Assembly: GCA_017512725.1 (NCBI GenBank)
Contig: JAFWEW010000005.1
Location: 1 to 36,883, forward strand
Direction of reading: 5' to 3'
DNA from: Solobacterium sp.
Lineage (GTDB): Bacteria > Bacillota_I > Bacilli_A > Erysipelotrichales > Erysipelotrichaceae
Length of the DNA stretch: 36,883 nucleotides
Shown: positions 1-8,138 of the stretch, piece after piece
Layout of the letters: each line of letters opens with the position of its first letter
Position numbering within the stretch: position 1 is the stretch's first letter
The notes under the pieces: generated by a model
Told to the model about the DNA's origin: nothing
Databases searched by the model: none
The model's input: the letters and a program-made list of their open reading frames with translations, nothing else
Position numbers and translations under genes: made by a program

Positions 1-70
1 AATAGCATGGAGGATTTTTCGTGAAGAGAGATAACCCTACAGGAATTAAAAGGGTTTCCCTAAGGAGATG

Positions 71-94
71 AAAAAAGGGTCGTTTTTTGACCCT
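71..94 (-). terminator. Rho-independent terminator (minus strand)
   Basis: A 6-bp stem (AGGGTC/GACCCT, arms 76-81 and 89-94) with a 7-nt loop is followed on the minus strand by six T residues. It lies downstream of pgsA, after a first terminator at 145-173, and would act as a backup stop. Confidence 0.6.
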
Positions 95-144
95 ACGGAA
101 TTTTAAAGCCTCTCCCTAACCCTATGCGATTTTAAAGCGCCTAA

Positions 145-173
145 AAAAGAACCACTTGAATTCTGGTTCTTTT
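145..173 (-). terminator. Rho-independent terminator after pgsA, possibly bidirectional
   Basis: Perfect 10-bp arms AAAAGAACCA (145-154) and TGGTTCTTTT (164-173) enclose a 9-nt loop. The A-run and T-run sit at the outer edges, so the hairpin could stop transcription from either strand. It is just past the pgsA stop codon. Confidence 0.8.
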
Positions 174-185
174 TCATTTGAATGA

Positions 186-710
186 TCAGTCTGCGTTTTT
201 GAATACGTCTTTATTCTTAATGAAGTATTCAATACCGGAGTATACCGTTGTCGCAACGATGACCACAACACACAGGGTATTCAGCCATGCCGGAATATTG
301 AGCATCATCAGGCAGAGACAGACCATGGTGGAAGCGGTCTTTACTTTGCCGGACCAGGCAGCCGCAATGACTTTGCCCTGTTCGACTGCGACAAGACGCA
401 TGCCGGAAACGGCGAACTCTCTCAGAAGCACGATTGCCAGCGCCCATCCCGGCATCTGACCGTTTTCTACGAACCAGCACATTGCCGACATTACCAGGAT
501 CTTGTCAGCCAGGGGATCCATGAATTTGCCGAAGTTGGTGATCTGGTTGTAGTGCCGTGCAATATAGCCGTCCAGCAGATCCGTCAGGGAGGCAATAATG
601 AAGATCGCAAGCGCTACATAGTTACTGTTGGGAAATCCCGCATAAAGTACGCCAAGGAATACCGGTACCAGTATGATTCTCAGAATAGTCAGTTTATTAG
701 CAGTCGTCAT
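186..710 (-). CDS. pgsA: CDP-diacylglycerol--glycerol-3-phosphate 3-phosphatidyltransferase
   Basis: Makes phosphatidylglycerophosphate from CDP-diacylglycerol and glycerol-3-phosphate, the committed step to phosphatidylglycerol and cardiolipin, in the cytoplasmic membrane. The 174-aa product is normal length for the family. It carries the complete CDP-alcohol phosphatidyltransferase signature D-x2-D-G-x2-A-R-x8-G-x3-D-x3-D as Asp44, Asp47, Gly48, Ala51, Arg52, Gly61, Asp65 and Asp69. Hydrophobic segments flank the motif and continue to the C-terminus (MLNIPAWLNTLCVVVIVATT). The ATG has an AGGAG about 11 nt upstream. It ends before two stacked terminators. It uses the same substrate, glycerol-3-phosphate, as the glp operon upstream, but a ferredoxin gene separates them and co-transcription is not shown. 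Confidence 0.93.
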   Translation of the reverse strand: MTTANKLTILRIILVPVFLGVLYAGFPNSNYVALAIFIIASLTDLLDGYIARHYNQITNFGKFMDPLADKILVMSAMCWFVENGQMPGWALAIVLLREFAVSGMRLVAVEQGKVIAAAWSGKVKTASTMVCLCLMMLNIPAWLNTLCVVVIVATTVYSGIEYFIKNKDVFKNAD

Positions 711-772
711 AGTATGATTTTCTCCTGTTTCACAACACTATTATTTTACACCTCATTTTTCAGAATGGGGTA

Positions 773-1018
773 TTACCCTTCGCTGCTGATTGCATCAAAT
801 ACACAGTCATTCACGCATTTGCCGCACAGGAAACATTCATCCTGATTGATATGGTAATCACTGCCGTCATACGTAATAGCCCCGGCCGGACAGATGGTGG
901 TGCAGTATCCGCACCTGGCGCATTTCCACTGGTCAATGTACGGAAATCCGCCGTAGTATCCGCCTGCGGCCTGTTTCAGCTGATTATCATCCAGTTTGGT
1001 ATTATTTTTGTTCTCCAT
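773..1018 (-). CDS. Small 2[4Fe-4S] ferredoxin with a double-glycine leader-like N-terminus
   Basis: An 81-aa protein. Its C-terminal ~50 residues form a classic bacterial dicluster ferredoxin: CARCGYCTTICPAG gives C-x2-C-x2-C-x3-C-P, and CFLCGKCVNDCVF gives C-x2-C-x2-C-x3-C without the usual Pro. The first 20 residues are not ferredoxin-like. Leu9, Leu14, Ala17-Ala18 and Gly19-Gly20 (LDDNQLKQAAGG) match the spacing of double-glycine bacteriocin/peptide leaders (hydrophobic at -12, -7 and -4, GG at -2/-1). A second GG follows at 23-24. The start is firm: GGAGG lies 7 nt before the ATG. A likely own promoter is listed separately. Electron transfer is a family inference. Whether the leader is cleaved, or recognised by an exporter or maturase, is unknown, and no C39 peptidase/ABC gene is in the window. 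Confidence 0.85.
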   Translation of the reverse strand: MENKNNTKLDDNQLKQAAGGYYGGFPYIDQWKCARCGYCTTICPAGAITYDGSDYHINQDECFLCGKCVNDCVFDAISSEG

Positions 1019-1081
1019 GTGATTATCCTCCGTTATCTTTCGATACGACGCATCATTCCCGATGCCGTTCCCTTACATATC

Positions 1082-1109
1082 ATTATACGGAACGGATAAC
1101 CGGTTTCCA
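1082..1109 (-). promoter_or_regulatory. Candidate promoter of the ferredoxin gene
   Basis: On the minus strand a consensus TATAAT (plus-strand 1082-1087) is preceded at 16 nt by TGGAAA (1104-1109), a weak -35. It is about 65 nt upstream of the ferredoxin ATG, in a gap with no other gene, downstream of the glp terminator. Confidence 0.5.
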
Positions 1110-1197
1110 TGCTTTAAAACCCGGGGTAACTTTGCATGCGAACTCCGTTTTTATCAAACGGATTCCGTCACATCTCTAAGCGTTCTTCAATCCCAAA

Positions 1198-1231
1198 GGA
1201 AAAGGACCACCGCTTATGCAGTGATCCCTTT
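1198..1231 (-). terminator. Terminator of the glp operon
   Basis: Arms 1201-1213 and 1218-1231 pair over 13 bp, with wobbles and one bulged G, around a 4-nt loop. Transcribed on the minus strand the stem is followed by TTTTCCTTT. It lies 14 nt past the DUF1667 stop codon and closes the glycerol operon. Confidence 0.7.
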
Positions 1232-1244
1232 ATTTCCGTCTGAA

Positions 1245-1604
1245 TCAGTCAACGTTTCTTGTCGCAACGACATTCACGCCGGTACCGAGTACGTTGTCAA
1301 TGATGACATCGCCGATCTTAACCGGTGCTTTGACACGCACCGCATCGATCGCCTTCATGCATTCACTGATCTTGTCCTTCGGAATATTGCCTGCTGTCTT
1401 GACGGAGCAGCGGGGCTTGTCACCGCCGTCCACTACTACAGTGGAGGTAACGGTGCGTTCCGGATGAGTGACTTCATTGCGTGCATAGTTATCGCCGATC
1501 GGGCAGGTATTGCCCTTTACGGAAAGAACTTCACCTTCCTCGAGTTCAACGGTGATCTGGCAGCCCATCGGGCAGCCAATGCATGTTAATTCTCTTTTTT
1601 CCAT
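1245..1604 (-). CDS. DUF1667 family protein of the glycerol-3-phosphate operon
   Basis: A 119-aa protein with an N-terminal cysteine cluster CIGCPMGC (Cys8, Cys11, Cys15) and a further CPIG near residue 35, followed by VTHPERTVTSTV. This is the pattern of DUF1667, a small cysteine-rich family found next to GlpA-like and GlpB-like FAD dehydrogenases. The cysteines suggest an iron-sulfur or other metal site, which is inference. By position it is likely a third subunit or electron-transfer partner of the two upstream oxidoreductases. It starts 2 nt after the upstream stop codon, so translation is coupled. It is the last gene before the operon terminator. Confidence 0.85.
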   Translation of the reverse strand: MEKRELTCIGCPMGCQITVELEEGEVLSVKGNTCPIGDNYARNEVTHPERTVTSTVVVDGGDKPRCSVKTAGNIPKDKISECMKAIDAVRVKAPVKIGDVIIDNVLGTGVNVVATRNVD

Positions 1605-1606
1605 AC

Positions 1607-2875
1607 TTACTCTGCCTCAATCTTAATCGTAATGGTCTTCAGATCTTTCTTTTCCTGAAGCTGTTTCTTCTGCAGGATGACCTGTTCCATTTCACCCGGT
1701 GCGAGGATCCGCTTACTCAGATGCTGAATTCGTTCGTCATCGAGGTAAACGCTGACAAAGGAATTCTTGTATACTGCTCCGACACGGAACCGTACGGTAA
1801 GCAGGTTGTCCATCTTGTCGACATCAATGGTGCTCGGAACGGTGTAGCGTGCGCCATCCGTTGCCTTGAGTTCCACAACATGACCCTTTTCCGTGTCTTT
1901 GGAACCGTTCTGTACAAACTTCGCCGCATTGGCACCGGCCTTCGTAGCTTCTTCCGAAACATAGTCAACCAGATCGTGTACATGCAGAACGTTGCCGCAG
2001 GCGAACACACCCGGAATATTGGTTTCGAGACTCTCGTTGACGATCGGTCCGCTGGTGATCGGATTCATCTGAATGCCGGCCTTGTTGGACAGTTCGTTCT
2101 CCGGAATCAGACCGCAGGACAGCAGAAGGGTATCGCAGGTATAGCGTTCTTCTGTTCCCGGAATCGGCTTCATGTCTTTACCGACTTCAGCGATTGTTAC
2201 CGCAGAAACATGTTCCTTGCCTTCGATATCCACTACGGTGTGGGAAAGCTTCAGAGGAATGCCGAAGTCGTCCAGGCACTGAACGATGTTACGCTTCAGA
2301 CCGCCGGAATACGGCAGGAGTTCAGCGACAACTTTGACCTTTGCGCCTTCCAGCGTCATACGGCGGGCCATGATCAGACCGATATCACCGGATCCGAGAA
2401 TAACAACTTCACGGCCCGGCATATAGCCTTCAATATTGACCAGACGCTGTGCAGTACCGGCAGAGAAGATACCTGCCGGACGGTAACCAGGAATGTTGAG
2501 CGCGCCGCGCGGACGTTCCCGGCAGCCCATCGCCAGAATGACTGCACCAGCCTGAATCTGATACATGCCGTCTTCCCGGCTCATGGCTGTTACAACACGG
2601 TCAGCGGAGATATCCATGACCATGGTGTTGAGCTTGTATTCGATCTTTTCTTCGAGTACCTGCTCGATAAAGCGGTAAGCATACTCCGGTCCGGTCAGCT
2701 CTTCCTTAAAGGTATGAAGTCCGAAACCGTTGTGGATGCACTGGTTCAGAATACCGCCAAGCTCTTTGTCACGTTCCAGAATCAGGATCTTTTCGATTCC
2801 TGCTTTTCTGGCGGAGACCGCCGCCGCAAGACCTGCAGGTCCGCCGCCGATGATTACAATATCGTATGAAATCAT
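1607..2875 (-). CDS. FAD/NAD-dependent oxidoreductase of the glp operon (GlpB-like role)
   Basis: A 422-aa pyridine nucleotide-disulfide oxidoreductase-fold protein. The FAD-binding Rossmann motif is at the extreme N-terminus (GGGPAG, residues 10-15), and a second dinucleotide motif (ILGSGDIG) lies around residues 155-162. A C-terminal FAD-contacting segment (IPGVFACGN) follows. The redox-active CxxC of disulfide reductases is absent, so it is more likely an electron-transfer subunit that couples the neighbouring glycerol-3-phosphate dehydrogenase to NAD or another carrier. Its ATG overlaps the upstream stop by 4 nt (ATGA), and DUF1667 follows after 2 nt. The three proteins probably form one complex, an inference from this recurrent gene trio in anaerobic Firmicutes and spirochaetes. 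Confidence 0.85.
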   Translation of the reverse strand: MISYDIVIIGGGPAGLAAAVSARKAGIEKILILERDKELGGILNQCIHNGFGLHTFKEELTGPEYAYRFIEQVLEEKIEYKLNTMVMDISADRVVTAMSREDGMYQIQAGAVILAMGCRERPRGALNIPGYRPAGIFSAGTAQRLVNIEGYMPGREVVILGSGDIGLIMARRMTLEGAKVKVVAELLPYSGGLKRNIVQCLDDFGIPLKLSHTVVDIEGKEHVSAVTIAEVGKDMKPIPGTEERYTCDTLLLSCGLIPENELSNKAGIQMNPITSGPIVNESLETNIPGVFACGNVLHVHDLVDYVSEEATKAGANAAKFVQNGSKDTEKGHVVELKATDGARYTVPSTIDVDKMDNLLTVRFRVGAVYKNSFVSVYLDDERIQHLSKRILAPGEMEQVILQKKQLQEKKDLKTITIKIEAE

Positions 2876-4326
2876 GCTTCGTCGCCTCCGTTCGAGCCTT
2901 TGGTTCTCTCGATTACAATGTTGCTGCGTCCGCCGCTCTTGGTGACTTCTTCCAGCGGAAGTCCGAGTTCACGGTGCAGTATTTCCATAACACGCGGTGA
3001 GCAGAAGCCGGCCTGGCATCTTCCCATACCTGCGCGGGTGCGTCGCTTGACACCGTCCAGGCTGCGTGCGCCGAGCGGACGATGGATCGCGTCGAGGATC
3101 TCGCCTTCGGAAATGGATTCGCAGCGGCAGATGATCTGTCCGTAAGCCGGCTCTTTCTTGATGAGCTCGTTGCGCTCTTCCAGAGAGAGTTCCTGCGGAT
3201 TGAGGATGCCCTTGCGCTTGGAGATCCAGTTTTCCTTTTCCGTGAGATTCATCTTTTCCTTCAGCATTCCGCCGACCATCTCACCGATGGCAGGGCAGGA
3301 TGTGAGGCCCGGAGATTCGATGCCTGCACAGTCGATGAAGTGCGGAGCATCTTCTACTTCCTTGATGATGAATTCATGGTTTGCTTCATGTGCACGGAGT
3401 CCGGCAAATGAAGTGATGACCTTGCGCATCGGCAGATTCTTCACGTGGTCGTTGGCCTTTGCGATGAGATCTGCAATACCTGCGGCGGTCGTGTTGTTGC
3501 CTTCCTTGTTCTCAAGGTCGACCGCGGTCGGACCGACAATCAGATTGCCGTGGATCGTCGGAGAAACGAGAACGCCTTTACCGAGATTGGTCGGCTGCGG
3601 GAAAATCGTATGCTTTACATGTCCGCCGACTTCCTTGTCGAGCAGGCAGTAATCACCGCGGCGCGGCGTAATCTTGATCTTATTCGCGCTGACCATATTG
3701 TGGATAATGTCTGCATAGACACCGGCAGCGTTTACGACATATCTGGCAGTGTACTCACCGTTATTGGTGCGCAGGTGCCAGATACCTTCTTCGTCTCTCT
3801 TAATATCCTCAACTTTTGTGTTGAAACGGAAGTCAACACCGTTCTGTGCTGCATTCTCCGCCATGGCGATATTCAGCATGAACGGGCAGATGATGCCGCT
3901 GGTCGGAGCATAGAGCGCACCTTCGACATTGTCGGAAAGATTCGGTTCCATCTCCAGCGCTTCTTCGCGGCTCAGGATTCTTAATTCTTTAACACCATTG
4001 GCAATACCACGGTCATACAGGGTCTTCAGTCCATCGATCGCTTCCTTGTGGATGCAGACGACCATAGCGCCATTACGGTTAAACGGAATATCAAGGTCTT
4101 CCGCCAGCTGACCCATCAGTTCATTACCCCGGACATTCATCTTCGCCATGAGGGAACCCTCAGCAGCGTCGAAGCCGGCATGGACAATTGCGGAATTTGC
4201 CTTGGACGTTCCTTCGCAGACATCTTCGCACTTTTCCAGTACGCAGACGCTTGCGTTATAGCGCGAAAGCTGTCTGGCAATCGAACTGCCGGTTACTCCC
4301 GCGCCAATAATAATTACGTCATACAT
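2872..4326 (-). CDS. glpA: Anaerobic glycerol-3-phosphate dehydrogenase, FAD subunit with BFD-type [2Fe-2S] domain (GlpA-like)
   Basis: A 484-aa protein. Residues 1-~375 are a DAO-type FAD oxidoreductase with the dinucleotide motif IIGAGVTGSSIARQL near residues 5-19. The C-terminal ~90 residues hold a BFD-like [2Fe-2S] domain with Cys400, Cys402, Cys437 and Cys442 (CRCE and RCQAGFC). It is expected to oxidise glycerol-3-phosphate to dihydroxyacetone phosphate and pass electrons via the cluster to the next protein. It is not the oxygen-using GlpO or a classical GlpD, because those lack the BFD tail, which fits an anaerobe. A 178-nt gap with a strong hairpin separates it from glpF upstream, and it is coupled by 4-nt overlap to the next oxidoreductase. 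A general NAD(P)/FAD-dependent oxidoreductase label is the cautious alternative. Confidence 0.85.
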   Translation of the reverse strand: MYDVIIIGAGVTGSSIARQLSRYNASVCVLEKCEDVCEGTSKANSAIVHAGFDAAEGSLMAKMNVRGNELMGQLAEDLDIPFNRNGAMVVCIHKEAIDGLKTLYDRGIANGVKELRILSREEALEMEPNLSDNVEGALYAPTSGIICPFMLNIAMAENAAQNGVDFRFNTKVEDIKRDEEGIWHLRTNNGEYTARYVVNAAGVYADIIHNMVSANKIKITPRRGDYCLLDKEVGGHVKHTIFPQPTNLGKGVLVSPTIHGNLIVGPTAVDLENKEGNNTTAAGIADLIAKANDHVKNLPMRKVITSFAGLRAHEANHEFIIKEVEDAPHFIDCAGIESPGLTSCPAIGEMVGGMLKEKMNLTEKENWISKRKGILNPQELSLEERNELIKKEPAYGQIICRCESISEGEILDAIHRPLGARSLDGVKRRTRAGMGRCQAGFCSPRVMEILHRELGLPLEEVTKSGGRSNIVIERTKGSNGGDEA

Positions 4327-4417
4327 GTTAGTTATCAGTCCTCTTTTGTTCAGTGAATCAGATATGCTGTCTGCAGACCTGCTGCAGAAACATGTTTGCT
4401 ACAGAAAGAAGAAGGAG

Positions 4418-4456
4418 GAATCAGCACAGACACGCACATGCGCTTTGTGCCGATTC
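4418..4456 (-). other. Intercistronic stem-loop between glpF and glpA
   Basis: Arms 4418-4428 and 4446-4456 pair over 11 bp with one G-U, around a 17-nt loop that can itself fold. It is followed on the minus strand by a pyrimidine-rich tract with no U-run, so it is not a standard terminator. It occupies the 178-nt glpF-glpA gap and could be an RNA-processing or partial attenuation element that lowers dehydrogenase expression relative to glpKF. Confidence 0.45.
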
Positions 4457-4504
4457 CCCCAGCTTATGTGCTATTACAGAAAGCCTCTAATTCAAATCAG
4501 ACGA

Positions 4505-5212
4505 TTAGAATAAGATGTTGTGCAGTAAGGAAGCAACGATTGCACCGCAGATCGGAGCAGCGACAGGGATCCAGCCGTATGCCCAGTCAGGGTTCTTCTT
4601 GCCCTTGTTCGGAGCAAGGAGCTGATATGCGAAACGCGGAGCAGCATCTCTTGCTGCGTTCATTGCATAACCAGTCAGACCGCCGAAGGAAGCACCGCAG
4701 GCAACGATGACGCCGTAAACGAGCGGCCATGTGACTGCAGAAGGTCCAGCTTCAGCCGGAATGGAAGCGAGTGTGAAGACGAGGATGAATGTAGCTACGA
4801 ACTCAGACAGGAAGTTGAGGCCTGTGTTACGGATAGCCGGACCTGTGCTGAAGCAGCCGCGGATTGTGTCATCGTCTTCTGTTGCTTTGATCTGATCGCC
4901 ATAGAGAACCATCAGGATCGCTGCACCAACGAAACCACCGAGCATCTGAGCAATGATGTAACCCGGAACCATACCCCAGGACAGACCGCCGCGGATAGCT
5001 GCGCCGATTGTAACTGCCGGGTTGAAGTGGGAACCGGAAGCTGCGCCGAATGTGAACGCAGGAACCATAACTGCCATACCCCAACCAATGAGAATGTGAA
5101 CGGTATTGCCGCCCTTCATTCCGGAACCTGTCAGGCTGACGTTGCAGCAAACACCGTCACCCAGAAGAACAAGCATCGCTGTTCCAATAAATTCTGCAAT
5201 ATACGGACTCAT
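4505..5212 (-). CDS. glpF: Glycerol uptake facilitator (MIP/aquaglyceroporin)
   Basis: A 235-aa, hydrophobic, six-helix MIP-family channel for glycerol diffusion across the cytoplasmic membrane. The first half-helix motif is canonical (HFNPAV, Asn64-Pro65-Ala66). The second is NAA, not NPA (AMNAARD, Asn185-Ala186-Ala187), with the selectivity-filter Arg188 and following Asp189 retained. An acidic segment near residues 111-117 lies in the loop between the two halves. It sits 49 nt after glpK on the same strand, the usual partner: the kinase traps the imported glycerol. Start ATG with AGGAG about 13 nt upstream. The Pro-to-Ala change may alter conductance or may simply be a clade trait. Confidence 0.93.
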   Translation of the reverse strand: MSPYIAEFIGTAMLVLLGDGVCCNVSLTGSGMKGGNTVHILIGWGMAVMVPAFTFGAASGSHFNPAVTIGAAIRGGLSWGMVPGYIIAQMLGGFVGAAILMVLYGDQIKATEDDDTIRGCFSTGPAIRNTGLNFLSEFVATFILVFTLASIPAEAGPSAVTWPLVYGVIVACGASFGGLTGYAMNAARDAAPRFAYQLLAPNKGKKNPDWAYGWIPVAAPICGAIVASLLHNILF

Positions 5213-5261
5213 AATTCTTTTTTCTATCTCCTCTTATTTTTCTAAGACAATGTAGGACTAA

Positions 5262-6767
<1,506 letters not shown>

Positions 6768-6933
6768 TTATCCTCCTTTAATTATGTTTGGCAATAAAGC
6801 TAAAGCTGTAATGCTTTCGTTCAACTTTCTGCAGGATCAGAAAGCTTAACTACAATCTGCTGTATTGGCCGAATCAAAGAAACGGCCGCAAAAATAAATT
6901 CAGACGTATTTATTCATTTTTTACTGTAATTAT

Positions 6934-6966
6934 GATCCGGAACCCAGGTTTTCCTGTTTTCGGATC
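6934..6966 (-). other. Hairpin in the glp leader
   Basis: Outer arms GATCCG (6934-6939) and CGGATC (6961-6966), extended by an AA/TT pair, with an internal CAGG/CCTG stem and AAAA tetraloop on the minus strand. No U-run follows, so a regulatory or stabilising RNA fold is more likely than termination. Confidence 0.4.
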
Positions 6967-7086
6967 CCCCTTAATCTGTCGGATAAATCAGAACAAATCT
7001 TATTTTTATCTCCCCTTTTTCAGTTCTGTTGTTTTTACAGGCCACCAAGCGGAACAATAAGCCCCTGAAATTAAAACGTGACATCA

Positions 7087-7101
7087 TGTATGCGGTTACA
7101 T
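7087..7101 (-). promoter_or_regulatory. Candidate cre site (CcpA operator) in the glp leader
   Basis: On the minus strand ATGTAACCGCATACA matches every fixed position of the Gram-positive consensus WTGNAANCGNWNNCW. It lies about 70-85 nt downstream of the inferred transcription start, a position where CcpA commonly blocks elongation. It predicts glucose repression of glycerol use, as in other Firmicutes. Confidence 0.65.
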
Positions 7102-7152
7102 TGCTGGAAACAAATAACATTTATGTCTATCACGTTCGTTATTTCATTTTCG

Positions 7153-7168
7153 ATTTACACCTGTAAAT
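7153..7168. promoter_or_regulatory. Perfect 7-2-7 dyad operator candidate
   Basis: ATTTACA-CC-TGTAAAT is a perfect inverted repeat starting about 4 nt downstream of the inferred transcription start of the glp operon. The position suits a repressor. No regulator gene lies nearby, so the cognate protein is unknown. Confidence 0.55.
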
Positions 7169-7178
7169 GACTGATTTC

Positions 7179-7207
7179 ATTCTAGTACAGCAATTTATAC
7201 AATTCAA
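7179..7207 (-). promoter_or_regulatory. Candidate sigma-A promoter of the glp operon
   Basis: On the minus strand TTGAAT (plus-strand 7202-7207) is followed after exactly 17 nt by TAGAAT (7179-7184). Match is 4/6 and 5/6 to consensus. It would start transcription near 7172 and give a ~410-nt leader before glpK. Confidence 0.55.
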
Positions 7208-7429
7208 GAAAAAATCGGAAGGAAACAATTCATCCCACTAATTTTCTCCGAAATGTAAATTTTTCATGCGTTTTTGCGCATGTATGCATGTCTTGTGAAA
7301 ATGTTATTTTTATCGAATGACAGCCGGTTTTTAACGGGGTACTGGTGTGTCTGTTTTGTAACTTTTTCAAAATTAATTGGTTTTAAATCTTTTAAATTTT
7401 TTTTCTTATTCTGCTGTATTCGCCTTATC

Positions 7430-8107
7430 TCACACGGTCTGGTAACGGAGCCTCAGATAGGAATCTTCCAGCGTTTCACAGCGGATCAGCTTCAGAACAC
7501 CAAGACCGGAAAGTTCTTCTTTTGACGTAATGGAAGGACCGTCGATTAACGTGGATGTTTCTTTTCCTCCGATCAGCACCGGTGCTACAACGATATCCAC
7601 ATAATCGATCAGTTTCTCCCGCAGGAAGAGACCGTTCATCGTACCGCCGCTTTGAATTGTAAGCCTCTCACATCCATACCGTTCATACACTTCCTGCAGT
7701 GCCGCTTCGAGTGAAAGGGAGTTCTGAAGAACGATCCCGAGATTGTCTGCTTTTACACGGAAGGCCGGATGATCCGGGTTGGACGTGATTAAAACAAACT
7801 GTTTCGATAATGCGCAAAAGTACCGCACCCCGTGTTCCATCAGATGGGTATTGTCGATCAGCACAAATGATACCGGTCCTTTCTTCGGCAGCGCTTTTTC
7901 ATTGACGCCAAGCTTTGCCTGGACCCGTCCGGTATTCAGCGACCAGAGATCGGTGGTCTGTTCGATTTCATAATACTGATGGAGGCCTTCCTTCAGTCCG
8001 TCAATGTTTGGGAAATCCTGATCCGCATCCAGTTCATCCGATGCGCCGGGGCTGATCTTGCCGTCGACTGACATTAACATGAACAGGGTAGTAACCGGTC
8101 GTTTCAT
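7430..8107 (-). CDS. RibD C-terminal domain / dihydrofolate reductase-like protein
   Basis: A 225-aa protein beginning with TLFMLMSVDGKIS, the opening beta-strand and catalytic-domain start of the RibD C-terminal reductase family, and containing TIQSGGTMNGLFL and VAPVLIGGKETSTLI, the family's substrate- and NADPH-binding segments. The family reduces pyrimidine intermediates of riboflavin synthesis or other small molecules with NAD(P)H. There is no deaminase domain and no rib gene nearby, so a stand-alone reductase of unknown substrate is the safest call. It lies 31 nt downstream of the YihY gene on the same strand and may be co-transcribed with it. The stop codon is followed by a T-rich stretch with no clear hairpin. 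Confidence 0.8.
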   Translation of the reverse strand: MKRPVTTLFMLMSVDGKISPGASDELDADQDFPNIDGLKEGLHQYYEIEQTTDLWSLNTGRVQAKLGVNEKALPKKGPVSFVLIDNTHLMEHGVRYFCALSKQFVLITSNPDHPAFRVKADNLGIVLQNSLSLEAALQEVYERYGCERLTIQSGGTMNGLFLREKLIDYVDIVVAPVLIGGKETSTLIDGPSITSKEELSGLGVLKLIRCETLEDSYLRLRYQTV

Positions 8108-8138
8108 AGTTCCTCCGTCTTTTCTGACTGTACAGAAT

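Noticed and set aside
711-772. GGGTAATACCC palindrome between pgsA and the ferredoxin gene
   Set aside because: The stem is only 4 bp with no T-run, so it is neither a convincing terminator nor a clear operator.
1583-2869. A 428-codon plus-strand open frame opposite the glp oxidoreductase
   Set aside because: It is a mirror frame of a well-conserved enzyme, has no ribosome site or recognisable protein features, and comes from codon bias in the real gene.
7274-7525. A small plus-strand open frame overlapping the RibD-domain gene and the glp leader
   Set aside because: Its end overlaps a real gene, it lacks a Shine-Dalgarno, and it has Phe/Cys-rich low-complexity sequence.
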